The position numbers and the translations under genes are program-made. 64,000 nt of DNA from positions 620,001-684,000 of the forward strand of contig NZ_ARVU01000001.1 in assembly GCF_000384415.1 (NCBI RefSeq), given 5' to 3'. Origin of the DNA: Cycloclasticus pugetii PS-1. GTDB lineage: Bacteria; Pseudomonadota; Gammaproteobacteria; Methylococcales; Cycloclasticaceae. This document shows, piece after piece, positions 34,948 through 45,794 of this stretch (position 1 is its first letter; each line of letters starts with the position of its first letter). The notes under the pieces were generated by a model. It made no database searches. It saw only the letters and a list, made by a program, of their open reading frames with translations, and was not told where the DNA came from.

Positions 34948-36699
34948 TTGTTTACAGTGTTATTAAGGGGGAGCCTATTCGCTGTATTGTTGTCATTATT
35001 TTTTATGGCGGGCCTTGTGCAGGCGGAAGATCTGATCATTTCGGTGCAATTAGATGGCGCGCCTGAAGGCAAAAAGGACACCTTGTTAAGTGGTCTGAGT
35101 ATTGTTAAACATCAAAAAAATCAATTGTTATCGTCTAAACGTATTCATCGCTTACATGAACAAGCAGTTGATGAGCTTTCCGAAATGCTGCCCGTGTATG
35201 GTTATTACAAGGCCAAAGTTACTAGCAAATTAGAAAAAAAAGACAATATCTGGTTGGCGAGTTATCAGTTAAATTTAGCTGAGCCTGTCACTATTCAAGC
35301 GGTCAACGTGACAATCGAAGGTGAAGGCTTGCACGATGAGAGTTTTCAGCGGTTATTAGAAAATTTTCCATTAAAGGAAGGGGAGGTGCTTAATCATGAG
35401 CAGTATGAATCAGCCAAGAAAAACCTACGACGATTAGCTGCTGAACGAGGTTATTTTGATGGTGAGCTGACTGAGCATCGGGTTGAAGTGAGTTTAGCTA
35501 ACAACAAAGCGACTATTTATTTAGTGTATCAATCCGGTGTGCGGTATGTCTTTTCGAAGACTGTCTTTCCTAAAACGGTTATTAACAATGAACTATTGTT
35601 AAAACTATCGCCGATCAAGCAAGGCGCGCCTTATTTAGCCTCTAAGGTCTTGGCGCTGAGAAGTAATCTAAATAATAGTGGTTATTTTAATTCCGTGTCA
35701 GTGACGACGCTGATTGATGAACGTCAAAATGGCGTAGTCCCCTTAGCTATTTCCTTGGAACCGGAAACGCAGTATCGCTATTCTGCGGGGTTGGGGTTTG
35801 GAACCGATAGTGGTGCGAGGGCTTCACTCGGCTGGGAAAATAGATATGTTAATAATCGCGGGCATCGCTTTAGTGCGGGCACTAAATTTTCACAAATTGG
35901 TAATAGCTTGTCGGCGGACTACCAGATGCCCTTTTGGAGCCCTAAGATTTCTGATGTTGGTTTTAATGCCGAATTTAAAAACAAAGATACAGATAGCAGC
36001 GAAAGTCGTTCATTTGCAGTCGGCAGTTATTATAAAACTGATCGATGGGGCTGGAATGAAACCGGCTCAATAAAATTTCTAAATGAAAATTTTGACGTGT
36101 CAGAAGATGATAATACCTCGACCTTGGTGATTCCTAGTATTGCTTGGTCAAAAACATGGGCAGATAACAGTATCTATACCCGACAAGGTGGTCGGTTATC
36201 CTTGTCATTTTCCGGTGCCAGTGAAGCGGTATTATCGGATACGACGTTTGCGCAAATGGTTTTAAGAGGGAAATATATTCAATCGATTGGCGAAAAAGGT
36301 CGGTTTATTACCCGTGGTGCTTTAGGGGCGACAGACGTGAGCGATTTTACAAAACTGCCTAGCTCATTGCGGTTTTTTGCCGGTGGCGACAGCAGTATCC
36401 GTGGTTTTGATTTTGAATCACTAGGGTCTGAAGGTGACGATGGTGAGGTCACTGGTGGACGTTATTTATTGGTTGGAAGTGTGGAATACGAACGCATGCT
36501 GGTGGGCAACTGGGGAGTTGCCGTGTTCAGCGATTTTGGTAATGCCGTTAACAGTTTGCATGATCCCCTAGAATACAGTGCAGGCCTTGGTATTCGCTGG
36601 AAATCGCCCATTGGCCTTATTCGATTTGATATAGCTAAAGGGTTATCAGATTCAGCTGATTCAATCGGCTTCCATGTGGTCATTGGGCCTGACTTATGA
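34948..36699 (+). CDS. tamA: Translocation and assembly module subunit TamA (Omp85 family)
   Basis: A 583-residue outer-membrane protein. A signal peptide (about 1-26, ending LVQA) is followed by three POTRA domains (about 27-270) and a C-terminal Omp85 beta-barrel with GGDSSIRGFDFESLG as the conserved lid-loop RGF motif and the final strand GLSDSADSIGFHVVIGPDL. It starts at TTG 34948, 8 bases after TAGAGG; no in-frame ATG is available at that position, and length agrees with the family. It inserts autotransporters and helps lipid transport with TamB, whose gene overlaps it by 4 bases. Confidence 0.94.
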   Translation: MFTVLLRGSLFAVLLSLFFMAGLVQAEDLIISVQLDGAPEGKKDTLLSGLSIVKHQKNQLLSSKRIHRLHEQAVDELSEMLPVYGYYKAKVTSKLEKKDNIWLASYQLNLAEPVTIQAVNVTIEGEGLHDESFQRLLENFPLKEGEVLNHEQYESAKKNLRRLAAERGYFDGELTEHRVEVSLANNKATIYLVYQSGVRYVFSKTVFPKTVINNELLLKLSPIKQGAPYLASKVLALRSNLNNSGYFNSVSVTTLIDERQNGVVPLAISLEPETQYRYSAGLGFGTDSGARASLGWENRYVNNRGHRFSAGTKFSQIGNSLSADYQMPFWSPKISDVGFNAEFKNKDTDSSESRSFAVGSYYKTDRWGWNETGSIKFLNENFDVSEDDNTSTLVIPSIAWSKTWADNSIYTRQGGRLSLSFSGASEAVLSDTTFAQMVLRGKYIQSIGEKGRFITRGALGATDVSDFTKLPSSLRFFAGGDSSIRGFDFESLGSEGDDGEVTGGRYLLVGSVEYERMLVGNWGVAVFSDFGNAVNSLHDPLEYSAGLGIRWKSPIGLIRFDIAKGLSDSADSIGFHVVIGPDL

Positions 36700-39600
36700 T
36701 GTATCGCGCTGGTCTACGTGTATTGTTAGCCACGTTTCTTTTGATCGTTGTGCTGGTGGCTTGGCTTGCGTTGACCGAATCTGGTCTTTCGGCGGTGCTA
36801 TCGCTCAGTCAAAAATTGGTACCCGAATTAACGGTAAAAAAAGTGTCTGGCCGCTTGCTTGATGGCGCTGTATTTGAACAAATAGAGTATCAAGTTGACG
36901 AGCATAGCCAAGTGTCTATTAATAATTTAACGCTAAGTTGGCAGGCCGCTCAGTTAATAAGAGGGCGGTTAACAATTAACGAGTTGCTGATTGATGATGT
37001 GTTGATGACACAGCAGGGAAATGGGGCACAGACCTCAACGCCTATCAGTTTGCCTGCTATTTCATCGCCGTTAGTATTATCGCTGAAGAAGGTTCGTGTT
37101 AATACGCTAACAGTGCAGCAAGGGCAGGCTGTGACGCAGCCGATCAGAAACCTTCAGGCGGCGTTGAGTCTTTGGAATGACACCCTAACGATTGATGCTT
37201 TATCCCTCGACAGTACAGGTAAAGCAGGTTTAAAACTGAAGGGATCGATACAGTTAAGCGGTGATTACCCTACAACCTTAGCGTATGAGTGGTTTGCAAT
37301 TGATCCGACGTTGAAAGGGCTGGCTGGGAAAGGCGATATTAAAGGTAATGCGAGCGAATTACGAGTTGAGCTGAAGGTTATTAAACCGATGCAGTCGACC
37401 AGCGTCCTGACGATAAAAAATTTACTCGGTAAACTGAGTTGGCAAATGAATGCGCGCATTGCACAGCTTAATCTGGCTGATTATGTAGACGGCCAAACAG
37501 GGCATTTAAATAGCATTCAAGTAACAGCCCAAGGCGATATAAATCAAGCGGATATTAAGTTTGATGCAGGCTATCAACAAGAAGGCTGGCCCGTGTTGGC
37601 GTGGAGCGCTCAGCTGCTGAGTAAAGACCTTGATAGCTGGACGCTGAACAGCACTTTAACCAATGAAAACGGACTAAGGTTGTCCCTGTACGGCGCTGTT
37701 AAAAACGTGATGACGTTACCAATACTTGAGCTAACTGGACAGTGGCAACAGCTCGCTTGGCCGTTGTCTAACGGAGTTAGCGGTATAGCAAGTCGAAGCG
37801 GCGAATTGACTATTCAAGGCGGGCTTGATGAGTATAAGCTTGCAATAAATGGGGTGCTTGAAGCGCAACAACAGGCCTTCAATTTTAAAGGGGCGATGGA
37901 GGGCCGCTCGAATAAGTTAAACATCACACAGTTACAACTGAACGGTTTAGACGGTCAGGCTTCTTTAATGGGCTGGTTAGATTGGCAGAACCAAATACCT
38001 AGTTTTCAGGCTAATGTCACAATAGAAAACATTGACTTGCCAAACATTCTGAGTGAGACGGCCTTATTAATTAAAGAAGGGCAGGTATCGTTTGCCGGTA
38101 CGGTTGCCGATGCTACGGCTAAAATCGACGGCGATTTATCAATCAATTCGCTACCCTTGTCAGTACAAGCACAGGCAAAAATTAGCCAGCAAGGTGCGAA
38201 AGATTTAAATATTAAGCTGGCTGTTGAGTCCGGCCAAATGAGCTTTATTGGCGAAGCGCAATGGCAAGATATGCTCGCGCTTAAAGGCTCAGTGAGGCTC
38301 AATAAAGTTAACCCCGCATTTATTTCGTCACAATGGCAGGGGCAATTATCTGGTGGTTGGCAACTGGTGGCCGAAAACCTTAATACTAAGGCCGTGGGTG
38401 TATCAATAAAGGGGCTGGATATTAGCGGTACCTTAAGGCAACGACCGGTGCATTTAAGCAGCGATTTTTCATATCTTGCACAGCAGCTGACGGTCAAAAA
38501 TCTCCAACTACAGTCTGGCCAATCAGTTATCACAGCGTCGGGGCAAATAAATGAAGGGAAAACGCTAAATTGGGTTGTTAATTCGTCTAATTTAGCAGAT
38601 TTTCATCCCGAGCTAACGGGAGCATTAACGGCGTTAGGAACAGTCAGTGGGAACCTTGCTACAGCGCAAATATTTGCCGATATTGATGGCAGCACATTGG
38701 CCTATTCTAACCTCGTGAGCATTAATCAATGGAAAAGTAAGCTTAGCCTAGATATGAGTCAACAGGGCGTTATGAGTGGTAAAGGCTCGCTTGTCGGCTT
38801 AAGTGTTGAAAATTCAGCGCGACTTGATGTCACGGTGGATCTTAACGGTACGACAGATAAGCATCAAGTTTTTGTTGATGTGGCTAACAGGGAGTTAAAG
38901 GTATCGGCTCAACTGGCCGGTGGCTTGTCTGGGACAAATTGGCAGGGTGAGTTTTCACAACTGACGCTAGAACATGTTCTAGCAGGGCAGTGGCGCCTTA
39001 GCGAGCAAGGTGCAATACGTATCGCCAGTACGCATGGTTCATTTGATAAGCACTGTCTACAATCACCCACTGGCTCAGTCTGTATACAGGCAAATAATTC
39101 AACCCGTGGCGATTGGAATATTCAAGGTGAGTTGGCTACCATTCCGCTAACGCTGCTACAGAGCTTTTCACAGTCACTGGATTCATTCGAGGGGAATTTA
39201 AAGGGTCGGTTTGAGCTGACTGGTAAAGACCAGTATCCAATAAGCGGCCAAGGTGTTTTCAGTTTGACTGATGGTCGGGTTTTGCTAGAAAAAGATTTAA
39301 CGCTTGAAAATACAGTGATCGCCTTACGCAATGCCAATATCGATTTTCAGCTTGCCGAGAAAGGGGTGGTTGCGAATGTGTTGATTGAGCCTGATTTAAT
39401 CGGTGTTTCAGCGTTAACAGGCCAAGTTAGTGTGCCCTCCTTGAAAACGATTATTGATACGCCACAGCAAGCAGGGTTGTCAGGCTATTTCAGCTTGTCG
39501 GTAAAAGATTTATCGGTTTTTGATACGTTGTACTCTGAGTATGAACACTTACAAGGCCAGTTGAATGTTGATATCAAATTAACTGGTACGGTGGCGAACC

Positions 39601-40727
39601 CAGATGTTACAGGAAACGTATTGCTTGCTAACGCGGGAGTAGAGTTGACTAGTTCTGGAACAGTGTTATCAGCAATTAATGCGAGTTTAGAAGGCGGGGT
39701 GGAGACAGGTATTCACTTAAAATATAAGGCGACCTCTGGTGAAGGTGATTTTTATGGTGATGGTCAAGTTGTTTTTGCTGATAAAGGCTGGCATGCCTCG
39801 TCTACACTGGTAGGCGAGAATGTTGAGGTTTTGAATTTACCCGAAGCGTATGTAATCGCATCACCGAATTTATTATTTAATATGACGGCTGGCTCAGCAT
39901 ACCTTGAAGGAAGCATTAATATACCGACCGCAGACTTAGCACCGATAGAGTTTAATATTCCTGTGTCTGCTAGTAAAGATGTGGTTGTTATTGATAAGAC
40001 GTTAGCAAAAGAAACAAAACCTATTTCAACCCGGGTCAAATTAAACGTTAATTTGGGTGATAACGTACAGGTTAAAGGGCTGGGTTTTGAGGGAGCACTA
40101 ACTGGCGGATTATTAGTTAGCGGTGAGACAGATAAACTGCTTCTTGGAACTGGCGATATCGTTATTAATAAAGGTACCTATAGGGCATATGGCCAACAAC
40201 TAGCGGTTGATAATGGCAAAATACAATACTCCGGAGGCGCGCTGGATAACCCAAATTTGGATATAAAGGCGGTAAGAAAAGAGAAAAAATTTACAGCGGG
40301 CCTGCACTTGTTAGGCCCGGTCGATAACCTTCAAACCTCGTTATTTTCTATACCGTCGATGAGTGATGACGAGGTGCTGGCTCATTTGTTATTGGGTCGC
40401 TCTTTGTCGAACGCGAGTGCATCGGATGCTGCTTTGTTAGCCTCTGCTGCCAGTGGTTTAGGCATTAAAGGCGGTAATATGATTGGTGAACAAATAGCCA
40501 ATGCGTTTGGGTTGGATGCTGTTACATTTGATGGTAATGGTGGGGATGATACGGCTTTGCATGTTGGTAAGTATTTGCTGCCAAATTTATATTTAAGTTA
40601 CGGCATTGGGATTTTTGATTCGGTGAGCACGGTTAACCTGAGGTACGAATTGAGTAAGCTGTGGTCATTAAAAGCAGAATCGGGTGTAGATACGGGGGTG
40701 GATTTACTATACGTTCGTGAACAATAA
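36696..40727 (+). CDS. tamB: Translocation and assembly module subunit TamB
   Basis: A 1343-residue AsmA-like/DUF490 bridge protein. An N-terminal inner-membrane anchor (about 6-28) precedes more than a thousand residues of beta-taco repeats forming a periplasm-spanning hydrophobic groove. The C-terminal TamB domain ends with LLGRSLSNASASDAALL and YVREQ. Partners are TamA in the outer membrane, and the complex is implicated in anterograde phospholipid transport and outer-membrane protein assembly. It starts inside tamA (ATGATG; either methionine is possible). Confidence 0.93.
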   Translation: MMYRAGLRVLLATFLLIVVLVAWLALTESGLSAVLSLSQKLVPELTVKKVSGRLLDGAVFEQIEYQVDEHSQVSINNLTLSWQAAQLIRGRLTINELLIDDVLMTQQGNGAQTSTPISLPAISSPLVLSLKKVRVNTLTVQQGQAVTQPIRNLQAALSLWNDTLTIDALSLDSTGKAGLKLKGSIQLSGDYPTTLAYEWFAIDPTLKGLAGKGDIKGNASELRVELKVIKPMQSTSVLTIKNLLGKLSWQMNARIAQLNLADYVDGQTGHLNSIQVTAQGDINQADIKFDAGYQQEGWPVLAWSAQLLSKDLDSWTLNSTLTNENGLRLSLYGAVKNVMTLPILELTGQWQQLAWPLSNGVSGIASRSGELTIQGGLDEYKLAINGVLEAQQQAFNFKGAMEGRSNKLNITQLQLNGLDGQASLMGWLDWQNQIPSFQANVTIENIDLPNILSETALLIKEGQVSFAGTVADATAKIDGDLSINSLPLSVQAQAKISQQGAKDLNIKLAVESGQMSFIGEAQWQDMLALKGSVRLNKVNPAFISSQWQGQLSGGWQLVAENLNTKAVGVSIKGLDISGTLRQRPVHLSSDFSYLAQQLTVKNLQLQSGQSVITASGQINEGKTLNWVVNSSNLADFHPELTGALTALGTVSGNLATAQIFADIDGSTLAYSNLVSINQWKSKLSLDMSQQGVMSGKGSLVGLSVENSARLDVTVDLNGTTDKHQVFVDVANRELKVSAQLAGGLSGTNWQGEFSQLTLEHVLAGQWRLSEQGAIRIASTHGSFDKHCLQSPTGSVCIQANNSTRGDWNIQGELATIPLTLLQSFSQSLDSFEGNLKGRFELTGKDQYPISGQGVFSLTDGRVLLEKDLTLENTVIALRNANIDFQLAEKGVVANVLIEPDLIGVSALTGQVSVPSLKTIIDTPQQAGLSGYFSLSVKDLSVFDTLYSEYEHLQGQLNVDIKLTGTVANPDVTGNVLLANAGVELTSSGTVLSAINASLEGGVETGIHLKYKATSGEGDFYGDGQVVFADKGWHASSTLVGENVEVLNLPEAYVIASPNLLFNMTAGSAYLEGSINIPTADLAPIEFNIPVSASKDVVVIDKTLAKETKPISTRVKLNVNLGDNVQVKGLGFEGALTGGLLVSGETDKLLLGTGDIVINKGTYRAYGQQLAVDNGKIQYSGGALDNPNLDIKAVRKEKKFTAGLHLLGPVDNLQTSLFSIPSMSDDEVLAHLLLGRSLSNASASDAALLASAASGLGIKGGNMIGEQIANAFGLDAVTFDGNGGDDTALHVGKYLLPNLYLSYGIGIFDSVSTVNLRYELSKLWSLKAESGVDTGVDLLYVREQ

Positions 40728-40881
40728 ACCTAATAGCTATCAGTGGCTTAGTAGATAAGCGGTTATAGTAATGGGGTAAATGAAGGGTTAGTTTTAACAT
40801 ATGTTCACATGCTAGGTGAGCATTGTACAGTCGATATATGATGCGAAGCGTCTAGGGTGTTTATAGTGTGGGGAATAAAAT

Positions 40882-43158
40882 ATGAAGTTATTGCGGTGTT
40901 TTAGTTATCTTTGTTTGGTTGTTTTTAGTGTTCACAGCTCGGCTGTTGCTGCGCAGGAACTGATAAACCAAGAAGCGACTAAGTTATGGCTTAAAGAAAA
41001 ACAAGAGACGATAGAACTTATTTCTCAACAGCTAGCTGACAATACGATAGATAAAGCTCGTTTGTTGGAATTGCGTCAAACGCTTCGCTCAGCGCGAACA
41101 GAATTACAATATAAGGTAGACGTTATTAAACCGGTTAATAATAGCGTGCAAGCAGATTTGGCCGACCTTGGCGCTGCCCCCGATGAAGATGCGCCACCAG
41201 AGCCCGATAATATTCAAAAGTTGCGCGCTGAGTTAACGAATGAGTCGTTAATTATTGAAGGTTTGCTGACACAAGCCGAAGCGCTGACGTCTAAATCATC
41301 GCGGTTGTTAGAAAAAATCACTTCGTTAAGACGCACATTATTTTTAGATGGGCTTTTTGAGCGGCAAATGGCAGTATTTAATACTACTTTATGGAAAACA
41401 GCAGAAGAGCCTTTTTATGCTCAATTTTCAAATTACAAAGGTATTTTTTACGATAAAACTCTGCGGTCGTTGAGTGTCATATCGGGCTGTATTCTTTTGG
41501 TCGTTTTCCTTTTCGCCACGTTAGTATCAAAAAAAAGGTTAACTATAAAATTACAAAATGCTGGGCGGGAACATGTGTTTCCATTGGTTTCAGCGTCGTT
41601 AGTTTTGCCATTTTTAGCGATAGGGCTAGGGCTGCTTTTCATTTATCAACTATTTATTAGCCAAGGCATTGTTACCGAGGCTAATCACTTGTTAATACAA
41701 AAGGTATTAATGCTTACGGGGTTTTTGTTCGCTGTGTATTTGATGACAGGGCGGTTTTTGAAAGCGGCTCTTATTCGTTCACATTTGCGTTATTTAATCT
41801 GTGTGGTGGCACTGCTGTTTGCTGTCGATACATTGCTTCTTGAAAGTGGAAAAATTATCGGGGTGCCCATAGAGCTGGCAGTTGTCCAAAGTTATATTGT
41901 GAGCTTAACTTTTGCGTTTATATTAGGCCTGTTTTCTTTGTTTGTATTGATAGGGCCAAAAGAGACTAAAGACTACTTTTTCCCACGCAAGATATTTGTT
42001 GTTTTTCTAACGATTAGCCTCTCCATCATTGTATTTAATGTATTTGGCTATGCAGCTCTTAGCCGTTATATCTTCGAAGGTTTTGTTCTTATTTTTTCAT
42101 TATTAGCGTCTATTCTCGTTATAAGAGCGGTTATTCGTCCATACTTTTATCGCTTAGATAAACGCTTTTCTCAAGACAACATAGGGGAAGACTCAGAGCA
42201 GGTTATTTACTTCTGGTTATGCCTATCATTGGATCTTATTTTGTTCTTTATCTGTTTACCTTTTGTTGCCGGTATTTTTGGCACCGAATGGCAATATATT
42301 CAAGAGACGATAAAGCAGGCATTTTTTGGCTTTAAAGTTGGCAATATGACCATCTCAATTTCAAATATTGGGGTTGGTTTACTTGTCTTTCTAACCTTGC
42401 TGTTCATCACACGTGTTATTCAGCGTATTTTGGATCAAAAGATTTTGCCTAAAACGAACATGGATACGAGTGTTCGTCAGTCAATAACACAGGTGTTAGG
42501 TTATGTTGGGCTGATTATTGCGCTAATGGCGAGTATATCAGCGGTTGGATTTGATCTAACGAATTTGGCGTTGATAGCCGGTGCGCTGTCTGTTGGCATT
42601 GGTTTTGGTTTGCAAAGTATCGTGAGTAACTTTGTTTCAGGCCTTATTTTGCTGTTTGAACGGCCCATAAAAGTAGGGGATTGGCTGATTACCAATTCAG
42701 GTGAAGGGATTGTAAAGAAAATCAGCGTGCGTGCCACAGTTGTTGAAACCTTTGACCGAACATCGATTATTGTGCCAAATGCTGAGCTCATTTCATCGTC
42801 TGTTAAAAATTGGACGCATGCAGATAGAGTAGGTCGTGTGATTGTGAATGTTGGCGTGTCATACTCCTCGGACCCACAACAAGTTCGAGATCTTCTAATG
42901 GACATGATTACGGAAAATAAAGACGTCTTAAAAACCCCAAAACCAACAGTTCTTTTTAAGGACTTTGCAGATAGCGCATTGATATTTGAAATACGTTTCT
43001 TTATTAGTAATATCCAAGAAATTTTTCCAATTTCAAGCCAAGTGCGCTTTGATATTTGGGAAGTGTTTAAAGAGGCAGGGGTGGAAATTTCTTTCCCACA
43101 AAGAGACTTACACATTCGTACAGCACCTGGATTAGAGGGAGTGTTTGATGGAAAATAG
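40882..43158 (+). CDS. Large mechanosensitive channel, MscK-like, with periplasmic domain
   Basis: A 758-residue protein. A signal peptide (about 1-25, ending AVAA) is followed by a helical periplasmic domain (about 26-190, DUF3772-like) and about eleven membrane segments (about 195-560). The MscS core includes pore helix LALIAGALSVGIGFGLQSIVSNFVSGLILLFERPIKVGDWL and a cytoplasmic vestibule with SIIVPNAELISSSVKNW. It is smaller than E. coli MscK (about 1100 residues) but of the same type. It probably acts as an osmotic safety valve under ionic control. It overlaps the ZntB-like gene by 11 bases, so the two are co-translated. Confidence 0.88.
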   Translation: MKLLRCFSYLCLVVFSVHSSAVAAQELINQEATKLWLKEKQETIELISQQLADNTIDKARLLELRQTLRSARTELQYKVDVIKPVNNSVQADLADLGAAPDEDAPPEPDNIQKLRAELTNESLIIEGLLTQAEALTSKSSRLLEKITSLRRTLFLDGLFERQMAVFNTTLWKTAEEPFYAQFSNYKGIFYDKTLRSLSVISGCILLVVFLFATLVSKKRLTIKLQNAGREHVFPLVSASLVLPFLAIGLGLLFIYQLFISQGIVTEANHLLIQKVLMLTGFLFAVYLMTGRFLKAALIRSHLRYLICVVALLFAVDTLLLESGKIIGVPIELAVVQSYIVSLTFAFILGLFSLFVLIGPKETKDYFFPRKIFVVFLTISLSIIVFNVFGYAALSRYIFEGFVLIFSLLASILVIRAVIRPYFYRLDKRFSQDNIGEDSEQVIYFWLCLSLDLILFFICLPFVAGIFGTEWQYIQETIKQAFFGFKVGNMTISISNIGVGLLVFLTLLFITRVIQRILDQKILPKTNMDTSVRQSITQVLGYVGLIIALMASISAVGFDLTNLALIAGALSVGIGFGLQSIVSNFVSGLILLFERPIKVGDWLITNSGEGIVKKISVRATVVETFDRTSIIVPNAELISSSVKNWTHADRVGRVIVNVGVSYSSDPQQVRDLLMDMITENKDVLKTPKPTVLFKDFADSALIFEIRFFISNIQEIFPISSQVRFDIWEVFKEAGVEISFPQRDLHIRTAPGLEGVFDGK

Positions 43159-44122
43159 TCATATCCTTTACGCTTGTAAGTTGAATGGCGACGGCTCGAG
43201 TACCTTACTCGAAGAGTCACAGATACAACAAACCATTAGTAGTGAATCCAAGGTTTGGATTCATTTAGAAGCAGAGCACCCAGAAAGCCGCCGTTTGCTT
43301 GAAAAAGAGTTTCCGCATTTAGATCACTTAGTTGTTGATGCCTTATGTGCAGATGAAACAAGACCTAGAATTCTTGAATTTGACTATGGCGCGTTGCTTA
43401 TTTTACGCGGGGTAAATTTAAACCCTGGCGCTGAGCCGAATGATATGGTGTCGATACGTTTATGGGTTGATAAAGATAATATTATCAGCCTACGGCGTCG
43501 AAAACTAAGAGCTGCCATCGATATTCAAGGGAAACTGAAAGCGGGGAAAGGGCCAAAAAATAGTGGCGATTTTGTGACCATGCTAATCGCTGGTTTATTT
43601 GAGCGAATGGAACCTATTTTTTCTGAAATAGATGAGAAGTTAGACGAGGTTGAAGAAAGTGTTATGGAAAACCCTGACACAAATGAGCGACAGGAAATCA
43701 CCTCTATTCGTAAAGACGCCATTATGTTTAAACGTTATATTGCCCCTCAAAGAGACGTGATTTCAAGCCTTCGTGTCTCTGATCAGTCGTGGTTGGAGCA
43801 AATGCATAAACGCCGCTTGCAAGAGTCATTAGACCGCGTAATAAGGTATGTTGAAGATTTGGATACGATTCGTGAGAGGGCTCAAATTGTTAAAGATGAG
43901 CTGGTCACCGGTCTTTCTGATCGGCTGAATAAAAATATGTATATGCTCTCGGTTGTTGCGGCTATATTTTTGCCCCTAGGTTTCTTGACTGGGCTGTTAG
44001 GGATTAATGTTGGCGGTATACCAGGGGCAAATAATGAAGCTGCTTTTTGGATCTTTATGGGCATATTGGCGCTAATTATCTTAGCTCAGGTCTGGTTGTT
44101 TAAAAAATTAAAATGGTTTTAA
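43148..44122 (+). CDS. CorA-family divalent metal transporter, ZntB-like
   Basis: About 324 residues. A long cytoplasmic N-terminal domain with the acidic helix FSEIDEKLDEVEESV is followed by two C-terminal membrane helices. The signature after the first helix reads GINVGGIPG, the ZntB form rather than CorA's GMNF(x)MPE, so zinc or another divalent cation is the likely substrate. ATG 43148 is preferred to TTG 43145. It overlaps the MscK-like gene by 11 bases. The region to 44347 is convergent, with no gene. Confidence 0.88.
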   Translation: MENSHILYACKLNGDGSSTLLEESQIQQTISSESKVWIHLEAEHPESRRLLEKEFPHLDHLVVDALCADETRPRILEFDYGALLILRGVNLNPGAEPNDMVSIRLWVDKDNIISLRRRKLRAAIDIQGKLKAGKGPKNSGDFVTMLIAGLFERMEPIFSEIDEKLDEVEESVMENPDTNERQEITSIRKDAIMFKRYIAPQRDVISSLRVSDQSWLEQMHKRRLQESLDRVIRYVEDLDTIRERAQIVKDELVTGLSDRLNKNMYMLSVVAAIFLPLGFLTGLLGINVGGIPGANNEAAFWIFMGILALIILAQVWLFKKLKWF

Positions 44123-44347
44123 TAAGCGGTTTTTAAAGGTATGCGATAGTGACTATCGGCTAAGCGTTTAGCGGATAGTTTGCTGGCCTTAACTGAACCA
44201 GCAAACCATTCATGGCGTCTTATAAGAGAGGGGGTAAGGGGCTAAAACCGCTGAGTGTTTATAAAAATAATCTCTGCATACCGTTAGACAGGGGGAGCGC
44301 ATGCAAGGGCTAAATTTTGCTCTTTTTAGTTAATAGCGCGCAGGTGG

Positions 44348-45757
44348 TTAAAGTGTTTCTAAAACGCTAGAACTAACGGGTCTTTCCCACTTAAGCCTCT
44401 TTTCAATAGACGCAATAATATGCCCGGCTATATCTTTACCGGTGGCAGACTCAATACCTTCTAAACCTGGAGATGAATTAACTTCTAAAAGCAGAGGACC
44501 TTTACTCGAACGTATAATATCAACGCCAGCAACTTTAAGCCCTAATACTTTTGCCGAAAGCGTTGCTAAACGACGTTCTTCGGGTGTTATTTTAACCACA
44601 GAAGCGCTACCACCTTGATGAATGTTGGCTCTAAATTCGCCAGGAGCAGCAGTTCGTTGAATTGAGGCAACTACTTTGCCATCAATGACAAAACAGCGTA
44701 AATCTTTCCCGTCTGCTTCTTTAATAAACTCTTGAACTAGCAAGTTTGCATGCAGTGCTTTGAAGGCATTGATAACACTTTCGGCGGCTTTTTTAGTTTC
44801 AGCTAATACAACACCTCGGCCTTGAGTGCCTTCTAATAGTTTTACAATCAATGGCGCTCCGCCAACCATTTCTATCAAGTCGCTGGTATCCATTGGCGAG
44901 TGTGCAAAACCTGTTGTGGGGATACCAATGCCACTTTTTAACATCAGTTGAAGCGAAAATAACTTATCTCTTGATTGGCTAATAGCGGATGATGAATTGA
45001 CGGTATAAATGCCCATGCTTTCAAATTGGCGAGCCAAGGCGCAGCCATAAAAGGTCATGCTAGGTCTTATACGTGTGACAACGGCATCTAAGTCATTGAG
45101 GATTTTACCGCCTCGATAATGGACTTCAGGTGCTTGTTCATCGACTTTCATATAGCAATATTTGATGTTTAAAAACACCATTTCATGGCCACGTTCCTCA
45201 GCGGCTTCCATAAGGCGCATGTTGCTATAAAGGTCGGGGTTACTGGCAAGTAAGCCTATTTTTAGCCCACTTTTGTTTTTTTGAGGCTGGCCATACCAAT
45301 CGTAAAGCTGTTCTTTTGACGGCTCGTTGAGGCATAGGCTTAGCTCAGGGTCTACCAAGATTCGTCCTTTCATCGCTTCACGACCTAACAACATACGATA
45401 GCCCATTGAATCACGGTTTGCTAAGGTGAGTTCTACTTCCCATGTTTCGCTTTCCACCTTAATTAAGGTGGAAATTACGTAGCGTGTTTCAGAAATTCCA
45501 GACGAGCTTTTGACGGAACGTTTGTCAACCACAGGGCGTTCACAGCGCAACACAGTGCGGCGATCCTTTTGTAGTGGGTGTACTTCAAAGCTAACCCATA
45601 AAAGGCCTTCGCGTCTAAAGGTTTGAATGTTAAAGGCATGAATAGAGGATGTTTTAGCACCTGAGTCTACACGCGCTTTGATAGCAGGAATGCCTAGGGC
45701 AGGGAAGGAACACCATTCTTCACTACCTACAATGATTTTATTATTGCTAGAAGTCAT
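44348..45757 (-). CDS. RimB-like retropepsin-fold protease fused to RimK-type ATP-grasp glutamate ligase
   Basis: A 469-residue fusion. Residues about 5-150 form a RimB/PF05618 aspartic-protease-like domain with the active-site motif Asp31-Ser-Gly-Ala ([11 protein letters not shown]) and [12 protein letters not shown]. Residues about 165-455 form a complete RimK ATP-grasp unit: [21 protein letters not shown], the ATP loop [66 protein letters not shown]. RimK adds glutamates to the C terminus of ribosomal protein S6; in Pseudomonas, RimB acts with RimK as a separate protein. One chain carrying both is unusual. It is the third gene of an operon with a second RimK and an AstE-like hydrolase, 37 bases after the latter. 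Confidence 0.87.
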   Translation of the reverse strand: MTSSNNKIIVGSEEWCSFPALGIPAIKARVDSGAKTSSIHAFNIQTFRREGLLWVSFEVHPLQKDRRTVLRCERPVVDKRSVKSSSGISETRYVISTLIKVESETWEVELTLANRDSMGYRMLLGREAMKGRILVDPELSLCLNEPSKEQLYDWYGQPQKNKSGLKIGLLASNPDLYSNMRLMEAAEERGHEMVFLNIKYCYMKVDEQAPEVHYRGGKILNDLDAVVTRIRPSMTFYGCALARQFESMGIYTVNSSSAISQSRDKLFSLQLMLKSGIGIPTTGFAHSPMDTSDLIEMVGGAPLIVKLLEGTQGRGVVLAETKKAAESVINAFKALHANLLVQEFIKEADGKDLRCFVIDGKVVASIQRTAAPGEFRANIHQGGSASVVKITPEERRLATLSAKVLGLKVAGVDIIRSSKGPLLLEVNSSPGLEGIESATGKDIAGHIIASIEKRLKWERPVSSSVLETL

Positions 45758-45794
45758 TTATTAGTCCAAATTAAAGGGTAAAAGGGGTACAAAA

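Noticed and set aside
44178-44206. 9-base-pair hairpin between the ZntB-like and RimB-RimK genes as terminator
   Set aside because: It lies between convergent genes but has an 11-base loop and no T run on either side.
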